Source of the DNA: Planctomycetota bacterium
GTDB lineage: Bacteria > Planctomycetota > Planctomycetia > Pirellulales > Pirellulaceae
Assembly: GCA_027619595.1 (NCBI GenBank)
Contig: JAQCHP010000002.1
Location: 1 to 64,000 of the forward strand
Direction: 5' to 3'
Length of the DNA stretch: 64,000 nucleotides
Positions 44,874 through 53,848 of this stretch are shown here, piece by piece. Position 1 is the first letter of the stretch, and every line of letters starts with the position of its first letter. Below the pieces are notes generated by a model. The model was not told where the DNA came from, ran no database searches, and saw only the letters and a program-made list of their open reading frames with translations. Position numbers and translations under genes: made by a program.

Positions 44874-45677
44874 TTATTGCAGTGATTCGGCGAGTTCTCG
44901 GGCAAATTTTGCGAGTTCGTCCAGGGTTTTCGCTCGAGACAAGGGGGTGGTCGCTTCGGCCATTCGACGGACGAATGCGGATCCGACAATTACGCCGTCC
45001 GCAACAGATGCTGCCAAGCGAGCTTGTTCGGGCTGGCTAATGCCAAATCCGATGCAGATCGGAAGTTCAGTTTGGGATTTGAGCCACGCGACGTTCTCAA
45101 CCAAGTTGGTTGGGAGGTCGCGTCGTTCTCCGGTAATGCCGGCGACCGACACGTAGTACAAAAACCCGCTGGAATTCGCTGCGATACGCTTGGCACGGTC
45201 ACGCGGTGTCGTGGGGGTGACAAGCTGAATCAGGCTCAGGTCGTGTTGCCGACAAAGCTGGGAAAACTTCTCGGACTCATCGACGGGTAGGTCCGGTACG
45301 ATCATACCAGCGACCCCTCTCTGTTTTGCCTCGGCAACGTACGTTTCAAGGCCATATCGGTAGACAATTGCGTAGCTCACCATGGTCACACACGGTCCTA
45401 CGCCAGTCGAGCTAAGTTGGCCTAGCATGTGCCATATGTCACGCAGTCGAATTCCTGCTTGGAGGGCGCGTGTGTAGGAGGCTTGGATAATTGGTCCGTC
45501 AGCAATCGGGTCGCTGTACGGTATACCGATTTCGCACAAGCTGCCGCCATGTTTGAGCAGTGTGCGAATGACATCGGCGGTAAAAGCCAAGTCGGGATCT
45601 CCGGCCGTTACGAACGGTATCAGTGCCTTTCGGCCAGAACGCTTGAGGTCCGCAAAAAGATCGTCAACGGAGGACAT
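44874..45677 (-). CDS. trpA: Tryptophan synthase alpha subunit
   Basis: A 267-residue TIM-barrel subunit that cleaves indole-3-glycerol phosphate to indole. Catalytic Glu and Asp lie in CEIGIPYSDPIADGPIIQ. Other hallmarks are IPFVTAGDPD, GMIVPDLPVDES, QLVTPTTPRDR, SGFLYYVSVAGITG and CIGFGISQPEQA. No trpB or other trp gene is seen in the window, so the gene stands apart. It is convergent with the DUF1559 gene. Confidence 0.97.
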   Translation of the reverse strand: MSSVDDLFADLKRSGRKALIPFVTAGDPDLAFTADVIRTLLKHGGSLCEIGIPYSDPIADGPIIQASYTRALQAGIRLRDIWHMLGQLSSTGVGPCVTMVSYAIVYRYGLETYVAEAKQRGVAGMIVPDLPVDESEKFSQLCRQHDLSLIQLVTPTTPRDRAKRIAANSSGFLYYVSVAGITGERRDLPTNLVENVAWLKSQTELPICIGFGISQPEQARLAASVADGVIVGSAFVRRMAEATTPLSRAKTLDELAKFARELAESLQ

Positions 45678-45940
45678 GCAATGCCTTCGACATCAAAATA
45701 CTGGAGTAGGGAATGCGGGCCTATTTTACGAGCTGGACGCGGGGCTGCTAGCGTCCCTGGGTTGTGAGGGAGTCGCCTCGCCTCGATTTTTTTGTTTCCA
45801 TCACCCCAGGCTGCCAAGTTTAACGCCCAGCTAAGACTAGATCTAAGATAATTGCGCGGCGCTTCGTTGTCGCGGCCGGTTGGGTGCCAAAAATCCTCGC
45901 ATTGTGCCGATTCCAGCGACTTTCTACGATGCGAGAACTC

Positions 45941-45981
45941 TTGCCGACAACCCTCCGTAGGGAGGTGGTCGGTTGTGGCAA
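45941..45981 (+). promoter_or_regulatory. Long hairpin in leader of kdsD-kdsC operon
   Basis: TTGCCGACAACC (45941-45952) pairs with GGTTGTGGCAA (45971-45981) with a single bulged G. An inner stem CTCC/GGAG (45953-45956 with 45961-45964) has a GTAG loop. The structure ends 63 bp before the kdsD/kpsF start codon and lies in a 367-bp gene-free region between trpA and that gene. No U-run follows, so an attenuating or protein-binding leader is more likely than a terminator. Confidence 0.5.
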
Positions 45982-46044
45982 GGACACGAGGAAAATGGCC
46001 CTCCGTATGGCCTGGAACCCATACATCTCAAGGATTGGTGCGTC

Positions 46045-47166
46045 ATGGATGTGAAAGATACCGATCGGGCAATCATCCCACGTGCCTGTGGCATCGCGTT
46101 CCAAGTGGTTCAGCAGGAAGCGACGTCGCTTGCTTTGCTAGCGGAATCGTTGAAGTCGGTCGAGTCGCCGTTGTCTCAAGCGTTTGCTCGAAGTGTTCAA
46201 CTGGTGATGAAATGTCACGGGCGTGTTGTGGTAACGGGGATTGGCAAGGCAGGCATCATTGGTCAGAAACTAGCGGCTACCTTGGCTTCAACCGGGACGG
46301 CGTCGCACTTTTTGCATGCTGCGGAAGCAGTGCATGGAGACTTGGGGAGATTTGCGTCGGGGGACTTGGCGATTGTGTTGAGTTATAGCGGGGAGACGGA
46401 GGAAATCGTTCGACTTCTGCCATATTTGAAGCAGGCTGGGATTCCGATTCTTGCGATCACGTCGCGGCAGGAAAGCACGCTGGGGCGAAACAGCCGAGAA
46501 GCATTGTTAATCGGTTCGATTTCCGAGGCATGTTCCTTGGGGCTCGCACCAAGTACCAGCACAACGTGCATGTTGGCCTTGGGCGATGCACTTGCCTTGA
46601 CCGTCAGCGAGATGCGGGGATTTCGGGCCGAAGATTTTGCGCGTTTTCATCCTGGCGGATCGTTGGGGCGAAAATTGTCTGGGGTTGTCGACGTGATGCG
46701 AGAGTGCCGCGAGTGTCGCATGGCGAATGTGAACGAATCCCTGCGGCAATCCTTGGTTCGCGAAAGCCGTCCGGGCCGACGAAGTGGTGCTATTCTCATC
46801 GTCGACGAAGACGGCGTTCTCAGTGGACTTTTTACAGACAGTGATCTGGCGAGACTGTTGGAACGGCAGTGTGATAATTTTCTTGATCACCCAATTCGCG
46901 AAGTAATGACGGAATCACCAATTACAATCCATCAGTCTGCCCGACTGGAGCATGCAGTGAGTCAGATGGTGCGGCAAAAGATTAGCGAACTCCCGGTCGT
47001 GGACGACCGTCACCGTCCGGTCGGGATGTTGGACATCACGGATCTCGTCGGACTCTTTCCGATAGAAGCACTGCCCATTGACTCCCCACAGGCCATCGTA
47101 GTTTCGTTGCCAATTTCGTCCGTCGGCTATTCCCCAGGAACTCAATCGCGGAAGCAAGCGTCATGA
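46045..47166 (+). CDS. kdsD: D-arabinose-5-phosphate isomerase (SIS plus tandem CBS)
   Basis: A 373-residue KpsF/GutQ/KdsD-type enzyme converting D-ribulose 5-phosphate to D-arabinose 5-phosphate, the first step to Kdo. The SIS domain (about 40-190) shows VVVTGIGKAGIIGQKLAATL, HAAEAVHGDLGRFASGDLAI, LSYSGETEEIV and ITSRQESTLGR. Two CBS domains follow; the second contains ISELPVVDDRHRPVGMLDIT. I chose the ATG at 46045; a further in-frame upstream start at 45973 would lie inside the leader hairpin. Its stop overlaps the kdsC start by 4 bp. Confidence 0.94.
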   Translation: MDVKDTDRAIIPRACGIAFQVVQQEATSLALLAESLKSVESPLSQAFARSVQLVMKCHGRVVVTGIGKAGIIGQKLAATLASTGTASHFLHAAEAVHGDLGRFASGDLAIVLSYSGETEEIVRLLPYLKQAGIPILAITSRQESTLGRNSREALLIGSISEACSLGLAPSTSTTCMLALGDALALTVSEMRGFRAEDFARFHPGGSLGRKLSGVVDVMRECRECRMANVNESLRQSLVRESRPGRRSGAILIVDEDGVLSGLFTDSDLARLLERQCDNFLDHPIREVMTESPITIHQSARLEHAVSQMVRQKISELPVVDDRHRPVGMLDITDLVGLFPIEALPIDSPQAIVVSLPISSVGYSPGTQSRKQAS

Positions 47167-47684
47167 AGCTCGATGTAACGTGTAGAAACGTGGAACTGAT
47201 CTTATGTGATGTTGATGGGGTGCTCACCGACGGTGGTATCGTCTTCGACAACCAGGGTATTGAAACGAAGCAATTTCACATACGGGATGGATTGGGAATT
47301 CGCCTCTGGATGCGGGCCGGGTATTCGTTTGGGATAATAACGGGACGCACGTCGCATATCGTAAAAATTCGGGCTGCTGAGCTTGGAATTCAAGAAGTCC
47401 GTCAGGGAACCGAGGTGAAACTTCCGGCGGCCCGAGAATTGTGGGAGAAATTGGGTCTTACCGCTAAGCAAGTCTGTTTCATCGGGGACGATTTACCTGA
47501 TCTGGCAACCGTGCGAGAAGTGGGTCTAGGAATCGCTGTCGGTGACGCCGTCCCGGAAGTCATCCAGTCTGCCGACCATGTAACCCGATTGGCCGGAGGG
47601 CAAGGAGCCGTTCGCGAGGTTGTCGAAATGATACTTAAGGCCAAGCAGCGTTGGACGGAATTGGTGGAGAGGTATTCTTCATGA
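47163..47684 (+). CDS. kdsC: 3-deoxy-D-manno-octulosonate 8-phosphate phosphatase
   Basis: A 173-residue HAD phosphatase of the KdsC type with catalytic DVDGVLTDGG (Asp16 and Asp18), IITGRTSHIV, the Lys-bearing GTEVKLPAARELWEKLG and GDDLPDLATVREVG. It removes phosphate from Kdo-8-phosphate in the cytoplasm. Its start overlaps the kdsD stop and its stop overlaps the next gene by 4 bp, so the three genes are translationally coupled. The absence of a cap domain is normal for KdsC tetramers. Confidence 0.95.
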   Translation: MKLDVTCRNVELILCDVDGVLTDGGIVFDNQGIETKQFHIRDGLGIRLWMRAGYSFGIITGRTSHIVKIRAAELGIQEVRQGTEVKLPAARELWEKLGLTAKQVCFIGDDLPDLATVREVGLGIAVGDAVPEVIQSADHVTRLAGGQGAVREVVEMILKAKQRWTELVERYSS

Positions 47685-50600
47685 ATCGTGGCCGACACCT
47701 GGCGCGACTTGCGCGGTCGACAGCCGATCCCTCGAGGTTCGCTAAGTTCCTGCGTGGATCGCTGGCGAGGACTTTGGGGAGTCTGGTGGTCTGCGTGTTG
47801 GCATACGGTGTTTACGCCCTTACGGTCGTGCCGTGGATCGAGCCTGTGCCTGTCCAGGATGAGTTACCCATTAGCTCTGCGGCGCCGCATACAGCATTGC
47901 CGCTGCGATACCGATCGCTGTTCGCCGCAGATGCTTGGGAACATTCGTCACTGTTTCGCTTGCAGACGCGGGATGGAATTGTACTGGCGCAAAATCTAGA
48001 GCAGTCGGGCAATCGACAGGTCAAAGTTGGGCGTTGTACGCTCGTTTGGGGTGGGTCGGCGGTTGAGGTCGAAGCACCTTTAGTCGTGTTACATGCTCAG
48101 AATGGTGCCGAGTTAACATTTGACGCGGAGACGGACTTACAACTCGGAACCATTGGAAAAATCGAAAATGCTCATCTATTTGGTACTGTACATGTGAAAC
48201 GACTACGCGCCTCGGTGCCTGAGCCCGAGCTAGAAATACAGACCAGCAACGTCCATATGGATTTAACTCGGATCTGGACCGCTGACCAGGTCGATTTCAA
48301 GTGGCGCGGGAGCGAAGGTCGCGGCAGTGGCATGGTGATTAATCTACGGGATCCGCGACTAGATGCTGAAGTTCCCTTGGACGCGCCGGCCGTGAGTCGA
48401 ATTCAATCGTTTGGGCTGGATCGTTTGGAAAAGCTACATATTGAATTGTCAAACAAACCGAGCAGTCTGCGACTTGCATCGAGTGGTACAATTGTGAGGC
48501 CGCATTGGCTCGATGTGCAATGTGCTGGGCGCACGTGGATTGATTTTGAAAAACGAGTGGCAACCCTCGATGACGATGTGCGAGTCCTTCACCATGGTGA
48601 TTATGCTGAAGCGGAGCAATTGCGTAGTGACGCCTTGTCCTTGTATTTCGAGCCAGCAAACACAGCAGCAATGGGACCGGAATCAACCGCTACGACGGTG
48701 AATCAGGTACCTGATTCGACCGCCTTTCCCAAGATGGTGTTAACTCAGTTGGTGGCGGTGGGGCATCCCGTCACCGTGAATGTACCCTCGCAAAAAGCGT
48801 CTGCAAGTTGTGATCGTTTGATCTACCGTCCTGAACAACAAGAGGTAACGCTGGAGCCAGTGTCGGAACCGCAATTTGCTTCGCGGGTCGAGGTGCGACA
48901 CGGAGACAAAGTTCTAAGTTCGCCACGCCGCTTGGTCTACTCTTGGTTGTTACCAGGGAACCGTCCGCAGTCGCTACGAATCGATGGCCCGGGCGAGTAT
49001 CGTGGTGCCCTGCCCCGTTCCGAGAAGGAAAGGAATACGGAAACGAATACTGTTGCCGGTAGCATTCCGCCCGGCGAGCTGATGGCGACCTGGAGTGACG
49101 GCCTGACCTTGGAACGACAAGGTCAAACTCTTCGCGTTACTTTGAATGCGGATGTTACCGAGGGTGTTCGTGTTCCACCGGTCGTCATTCATGGACATGC
49201 TTTGGGCGAACTACAAGCCGAATTCGTGCAGATGGATCTGGAAGAGCGATTGTTGCCGTTGGCCGGTACGTCGCCAGTCAAGCCATTTGCGGGCATGGTC
49301 CCAGTGGCTTTCTTGGCGCAAGGGCAAACATCGTTGCAATCCCCACAGATTGATTTACGTTGCACGACCTTGGAGGGAGAATTTGTTGCCCCGGTTGTTC
49401 AGCCCTCACTTCAGCAAGCGTTAGCAGGTGGATCCGGTTCCCACGAACCGGTCGGTACGCGCCGACGACAGGAGACCCAGCAGATCTCCTCACCACGATC
49501 GCGGCCGGGGCCACGACCGTCAGAACGGTGGGGAGTTCAAGGTCGAACGGTTAAAATTCAATTTGAGTCGTCAGTCGATGGCGGTTGGACTCCGGCTGCA
49601 ACTTCGGTGCACGGCGGTGTTAACGTCCAACGATGGTCTCAGGATACGGAACAGCAAAAAATGCAGTTTCGTGGCGAGCAACTCAGCCTGCGTCGTCCTG
49701 ATGCACCCGACGGCTTTGTGCACTTAGAAGGACAACCGGCACGTGTCGATTGGGGAGAAGCGATACTACAGTCCAACCAAGTTCATGTCCAAAGCGGCAG
49801 TGGAGAGATAAATATTCCAGGCCCTGGTACAGTCTGGTTGCCGCCCAGTTCCGACGCAAAGCTCTTGGCCGACCCGGTTCAAGTCAACTGGGGTGGTAAC
49901 ATGCAGCTGCAGGGTAAAGTTGCCACATTTCGTGGTGGATCTACGGGTGTAACGGCGCTCACTCAAGATGATTTGCGGCGGCTTAGAGCCGATCAATGCA
50001 CCGTCACCCTGGTAGCTCCGATGAAGCCGCCGTTACGACGTCCTAACGTGGGTCGCGGGCAGACTCGCATGGAGGTCGAGAAAATTAAACTGATAGGAAA
50101 TGTTTTCTTAGAAACTCAAACCGTGAAGGGCCAAAAACGTATGGCCCTCGACACCGCTCGACTTCCCGAATTGGAAATCGATCAACGGACCGGTGATTTT
50201 ATCAGTCACGGTCCTGGATGGGTCTCACATGTCGGGATGCATTCCGCACCAAATGGCATGCAATTCACGTCCGCGCAATCGGATGACTCGACGCGTGAGG
50301 AATTGTCGTACCTGCGGGTGAACTACGAAAGGCAGCTCCGCGGGAATCTGCGAAACTCGAAAACAACTTTTGAAGGAAACATTGAGGTAGTCTATGGGCC
50401 TGTGAAAACGTGGGGTGAGGTCTTGGAACGCGATAGCACTGTAGGGTTAGGTCCTCGAGGTGTTTTGATGAATTGCAATCAATTGCAGCTAAATCAAATA
50501 CCAGGCCGATCCGCTAGTACAGAGGCTGCGGTCTGGGAACTTGAAGCCAAAGACAATGTCCAAGTCCACTCCGAAGGGATTTTGGCCGAGGGAGATCGAC

Positions 50601-50818
50601 TCGCATATAACCAAGTTAAGGACACTGTCATCTTGGAGGGGTCGTCTCGGCGGGAAGCCGTTTTGACACGCCGACAAGAAGGCCAAGATCGTCCCAACGT
50701 ATTGAGGGCCCATCGAGTCAATTTTTCTCTTGCCACGAAAAATGTGGAGGTGGAAAGTTTCCGGGAAATCGATCTCGGCCGCATTCCCGACGCATCACTG
50801 CCGGTTGCGCTGCCCTAG
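47681..50818 (+). CDS. Giant LptC/OstA-like periplasmic protein
   Basis: A 1045-residue protein with one N-terminal membrane segment (about 31-50) and a long beta-rich periplasmic part. Several stretches resemble the LptA/OstA pattern of alternating strands, for example RVATLDDDVRVLHHGDYAEA, SCDRLIYRPEQQEVTLEP, TSVHGGVNVQRWSQDTEQQK and GILAEGDRLAYNQVKDTVIL. The N-terminal region after the anchor looks LptC-like. E. coli has kdsD-kdsC-lptC-lptA in this order, so this gene occupies the place of both transport subunits, at about three times their combined length (about 190 plus 185 residues). The ATG overlaps the kdsC stop. A role as a one-piece LPS bridge is inferred. It is not proven by sequence alone. 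Confidence 0.75.
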   Translation: MNRGRHLARLARSTADPSRFAKFLRGSLARTLGSLVVCVLAYGVYALTVVPWIEPVPVQDELPISSAAPHTALPLRYRSLFAADAWEHSSLFRLQTRDGIVLAQNLEQSGNRQVKVGRCTLVWGGSAVEVEAPLVVLHAQNGAELTFDAETDLQLGTIGKIENAHLFGTVHVKRLRASVPEPELEIQTSNVHMDLTRIWTADQVDFKWRGSEGRGSGMVINLRDPRLDAEVPLDAPAVSRIQSFGLDRLEKLHIELSNKPSSLRLASSGTIVRPHWLDVQCAGRTWIDFEKRVATLDDDVRVLHHGDYAEAEQLRSDALSLYFEPANTAAMGPESTATTVNQVPDSTAFPKMVLTQLVAVGHPVTVNVPSQKASASCDRLIYRPEQQEVTLEPVSEPQFASRVEVRHGDKVLSSPRRLVYSWLLPGNRPQSLRIDGPGEYRGALPRSEKERNTETNTVAGSIPPGELMATWSDGLTLERQGQTLRVTLNADVTEGVRVPPVVIHGHALGELQAEFVQMDLEERLLPLAGTSPVKPFAGMVPVAFLAQGQTSLQSPQIDLRCTTLEGEFVAPVVQPSLQQALAGGSGSHEPVGTRRRQETQQISSPRSRPGPRPSERWGVQGRTVKIQFESSVDGGWTPAATSVHGGVNVQRWSQDTEQQKMQFRGEQLSLRRPDAPDGFVHLEGQPARVDWGEAILQSNQVHVQSGSGEINIPGPGTVWLPPSSDAKLLADPVQVNWGGNMQLQGKVATFRGGSTGVTALTQDDLRRLRADQCTVTLVAPMKPPLRRPNVGRGQTRMEVEKIKLIGNVFLETQTVKGQKRMALDTARLPELEIDQRTGDFISHGPGWVSHVGMHSAPNGMQFTSAQSDDSTREELSYLRVNYERQLRGNLRNSKTTFEGNIEVVYGPVKTWGEVLERDSTVGLGPRGVLMNCNQLQLNQIPGRSASTEAAVWELEAKDNVQVHSEGILAEGDRLAYNQVKDTVILEGSSRREAVLTRRQEGQDRPNVLRAHRVNFSLATKNVEVESFREIDLGRIPDASLPVALP

Positions 50819-51144
50819 TCCCTTTGGTAGGAGAATTCGCGCAAGTCGTTTTTCTCGAATTTTCTTGCCACCAATGACGAATAGGTCCAGGTGCGGCTGA
50901 TGGGGCCTTGGGTCGACCCCTGAGTCAGCATGAAATCAGCCAGCAGCTCTTCGGATGAAAATGCTCCGTTCTGTTGGGAAGCTCTGGGCGGTTGTTCATT
51001 CAATACACGTGTTGCAAGCCAATACAATCTCGTTCCGATGGCAGTGCCTGCTGCAATCTGCTTGTATTCCTCCGCTTGGGCGGTCGATTCAACAGATGGA
51101 TGTAGTAAGCTCGTGCAGGAAAGGAATCGAAATGCAGCGTGCAA
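50815..51144 (-). CDS. Doubtful small antisense frame
   Basis: A 109-codon minus-strand frame fills the 313-bp gap between two plus-strand genes and overlaps both slightly. Its sequence has protein-like composition (SSEELLADFMLTQGSTQGPI, VARKFEKNDLREFSYQRD), but I know no family. The only starts near the upstream end are TTG codons without a good ribosome site. It may be a real small gene or a chance frame. Confidence 0.25.
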   Translation of the reverse strand: MHAAFRFLSCTSLLHPSVESTAQAEEYKQIAAGTAIGTRLYWLATRVLNEQPPRASQQNGAFSSEELLADFMLTQGSTQGPISRTWTYSSLVARKFEKNDLREFSYQRD

Positions 51145-53777
51145 GGCAGCTCAAAGCGGGAGTGGCTCGTCCGGCGGAAGCGTCCCGAATATGGCCCTAT
51201 CTTGTGGTGGTGTCGGCGTTTTTCGTGCTGGCAGCTCGGCTGCCTCGAGAATGCTTTCATAGCCGCAGTTTTTCTCGCGTTGCCGCGACATGCCTGTCCG
51301 ATCTTCCCTACGCGCACTGGATGTCTCGATCGTTTTCCGTGGTGGCAATTCGACTCGGCCCGACGTGGGTGAAATCACTCCCTAAGATGGCTGACGAAGT
51401 GTGCCAGCGAACTCCGGTATCGGCGGCTACGAATAGCAACCGTGGGGCATCGATCACAACGACCCAGGCACCCCCGCCCCTAGAAGACGCTCAAGAGCAG
51501 GTCAAGCCTGCCGTATCTCAACAGGACCCGCCTTTCCGCTCGGTGCCTACGTCCGTATCTCGACCGGAGCCCGCCTTGGCGAGCATCCCGGCGGAACTGC
51601 CAAACGAACCTTTGACTGTACCTTTGCCGGATGCAGCGGTGGCAGTGAGCCCAGCACCTGCGAGCCCGCTACCCGCGAAAAAAACACGGGCCGATAAAAC
51701 ACCACCAGAATGGCCCGTATGGGGCCCGATTGGTCAGTTGCAAGCGGGACTTCAGCCTTGGATTCAAACAGGCGAGTTATGGGCTGTCGAGGTTGGTGAC
51801 CTCTTAGAGAAACTATCCGCTCTACCCTGCGCGGCCACTCCGGAAACGAGATTGATGTTGGAACAACTCAGCCGGCGAGTTGCCCGTGAATCGGATGCAT
51901 CCACTGCGATCGAGCGGGGACCCGCCCGCACCAAGATACAGCACGCAATATTTCGCCAAGTTAAGGTGTGGAACTTGCTGCTGCCGACTTTGGCGATGAA
52001 TCAAACAGCGTCCGATGTAAAGGCTGCCGATGTTGACGAGTCCTTGAACACGATCCGGCGAACGGGACAACAGGTGCGTGTCTTTCTCGAGTCGCAAACG
52101 GCCGGCTTGACTTGGTCTGAGTATCTGGAAATCAATAAAATAGCGAATATCGAGGCCGACACGCTGGAATCCCAAGAGTTCGTGCGGAAGATCCTGCGGA
52201 GAATTCACCAGGGGACGCTCAACGAAAGCCAGCGATCTTGGATGCAGCGTCCCCCGTTGCGAGACTTGCATGACGCTTTGAGACAATACAACGCTCGCAG
52301 TCTTCGATCGGAAGACGTTCTGCGGAGTGTGTACGCATTTGAGGCCAAACAGAACTCCCAACAGGGCGAAGAATTGGCTCGAATCATTGATCGCCTGCTG
52401 TTGTCTGACGCGGATGAAATCCAACAGATAGGAGCAGTTTTGGAAGAGCTCTACTGTGGTCCGAATGTGCGACTATCCGTGAGTGAAGTCTTAATGAACA
52501 GACTTCTGCCGGGCGTACAATGGCGAAAGGAACCTGTTCGTGACAATGTACTCGGAGCGGATGTCAGAGGAGACAGTCTGAGTTCAACACAGTTGCGGGT
52601 AGATGTTTTGCCGCAGCGGAATGGAATTCGATTGTTGTTGGAAGCGACCGGAGATGTTCAGTCGGATACTCGTGCTCGAAAATGGCCTGTCGTTCTTGAG
52701 AATCGCGGTCACGCCAATTTTGTCGCGAGAAAAGAAATCTTCTTCGATTCCCATGGTCTGCGGATGGAAGCGGCTCAAGTAGGAGCTCAAGGGACGAATC
52801 GACTCAAGTCCATTTCCTCCGAGTTTGATTCGATTCCATTGGTCGGTTGGATGGTGCGGCAGCTCGCTAAAGAGGAGCATGAACAGCAGAGTTTGTTTAT
52901 TCAGAATCGCATGAAATCGAAGATATCGACGCAAGCTCGGCAGCGCATGGATGCGGAGCTGAGCGAAAAATCAGGCGACATACAAGAGAAACTAAACCAA
53001 CTGGTCGTAGCTCCGGTACGGCGGTTGGATTTGAATCCCAAAATATATGAGCTTGAGTCGACGGACGATCGGATATCGTTCAGTTGTCGGTTGGCGGCTC
53101 CGTGCCAAGTCGGGTCTCACACCGTTCGGCCGCTCGCCTTACGCAATAGCCTGATGAGCCTCCAGGTAAATGAAAGCGTATTTAACAACCTATTTTCCCA
53201 ACTACAACTAGCGGGTTGGCAGGGGGAATTGCCTGATTTCTTGGATCACATCGCGGAGCGACTTGGTACCGAAAAAACGGGGCATAAGCGACGTGCAGAA
53301 CTCAAAGAAGAGTTTCCGGAGGGGATCTTCCTAGCCTTGGACGCCACTTGTCCTGTGCGAGTTGTTTGCCACGATGAACAGTTGGAGTTGCGCATTCATT
53401 TTGCGAAGCTCCATGTGTCGGATCATGAATGGCGGGACTTTGTGGTACGTGGTTTTTATCGGCCCAACCTCGAGCAAAACAACGCGGATCTCGTCCGTGA
53501 TGGCGTGATTCGTTTGTCGGGTCGCAAGCTGGGAATCGGCGATCACGTAGCGTTACGTGCCATTTTCACGAAGGTACTCTCGAAAGACGATCGCTGGCCC
53601 GTCTTTTCTCAGGCGTGGCTGCGGCGCGAAACCGACCCGCAAGTTCGCGTGAATCAGTTTGTGGTACAAGACGGTTGGTTGGGGATTTCGGTGAGTGACG
53701 GCAAACCGCATCAAGAGTTGCCGCCAGTCTGGATGGCCAAGCCACCTCAACCCAATCGACACGAACCCCGTCGATAA
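51132..53777 (+). CDS. Large exported protein of unknown function
   Basis: An 881-residue protein. A hydrophobic N-terminal segment (RIWPYLVVVSAFFVLAARL, about 19-37) is followed by a Pro/Ala-rich low-complexity region (about 110-195). A helical middle and a beta-rich C-terminal part come after, including DVRGDSLSSTQLRVDVLPQR, GIRLLLEATGDVQSDTRARK and LRNSLMSLQVNESVFNNLF. I do not recognise the family. The ATG at 51132 has AAGGA 6 bases ahead; an open frame continues upstream to 50955 but is not protein-like. Coming 314 bp after the Lpt-like gene on the same strand, it may belong to the same envelope unit; this is only positional. Confidence 0.75.
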   Translation: MQRARQLKAGVARPAEASRIWPYLVVVSAFFVLAARLPRECFHSRSFSRVAATCLSDLPYAHWMSRSFSVVAIRLGPTWVKSLPKMADEVCQRTPVSAATNSNRGASITTTQAPPPLEDAQEQVKPAVSQQDPPFRSVPTSVSRPEPALASIPAELPNEPLTVPLPDAAVAVSPAPASPLPAKKTRADKTPPEWPVWGPIGQLQAGLQPWIQTGELWAVEVGDLLEKLSALPCAATPETRLMLEQLSRRVARESDASTAIERGPARTKIQHAIFRQVKVWNLLLPTLAMNQTASDVKAADVDESLNTIRRTGQQVRVFLESQTAGLTWSEYLEINKIANIEADTLESQEFVRKILRRIHQGTLNESQRSWMQRPPLRDLHDALRQYNARSLRSEDVLRSVYAFEAKQNSQQGEELARIIDRLLLSDADEIQQIGAVLEELYCGPNVRLSVSEVLMNRLLPGVQWRKEPVRDNVLGADVRGDSLSSTQLRVDVLPQRNGIRLLLEATGDVQSDTRARKWPVVLENRGHANFVARKEIFFDSHGLRMEAAQVGAQGTNRLKSISSEFDSIPLVGWMVRQLAKEEHEQQSLFIQNRMKSKISTQARQRMDAELSEKSGDIQEKLNQLVVAPVRRLDLNPKIYELESTDDRISFSCRLAAPCQVGSHTVRPLALRNSLMSLQVNESVFNNLFSQLQLAGWQGELPDFLDHIAERLGTEKTGHKRRAELKEEFPEGIFLALDATCPVRVVCHDEQLELRIHFAKLHVSDHEWRDFVVRGFYRPNLEQNNADLVRDGVIRLSGRKLGIGDHVALRAIFTKVLSKDDRWPVFSQAWLRRETDPQVRVNQFVVQDGWLGISVSDGKPHQELPPVWMAKPPQPNRHEPRR

Positions 53778-53786
53778 CCACCCTTT

Positions 53787-53800
53787 ACTCCCACAGGAGT
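53787..53800. terminator. Weak hairpin between convergent genes
   Basis: ACTCC-CACA-GGAGT forms a five-base-pair stem 10 bp past the large exported protein gene and about 50 bp before the glgC stop. CTTTGTTT follows on the plus strand and AAAGGG flanks it on the other side. It is a short stem and only a candidate terminator. Confidence 0.3.
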
Positions 53801-53848
53801 CAGTCTTTGTTTCGGCGGTAGCTGGGTAGATTGGGCGATATGCAAATT

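Noticed and set aside
44798-45040. 80-codon hydrophobic plus-strand frame after the DUF1559 gene
   Set aside because: It starts with GTG without a site and its second half is antisense to the end of trpA; the hydrophobic opening looks accidental.
45786-45792. T-run upstream of trpA as a possible terminator
   Set aside because: No adequate stem precedes it and no plus-strand gene ends nearby.
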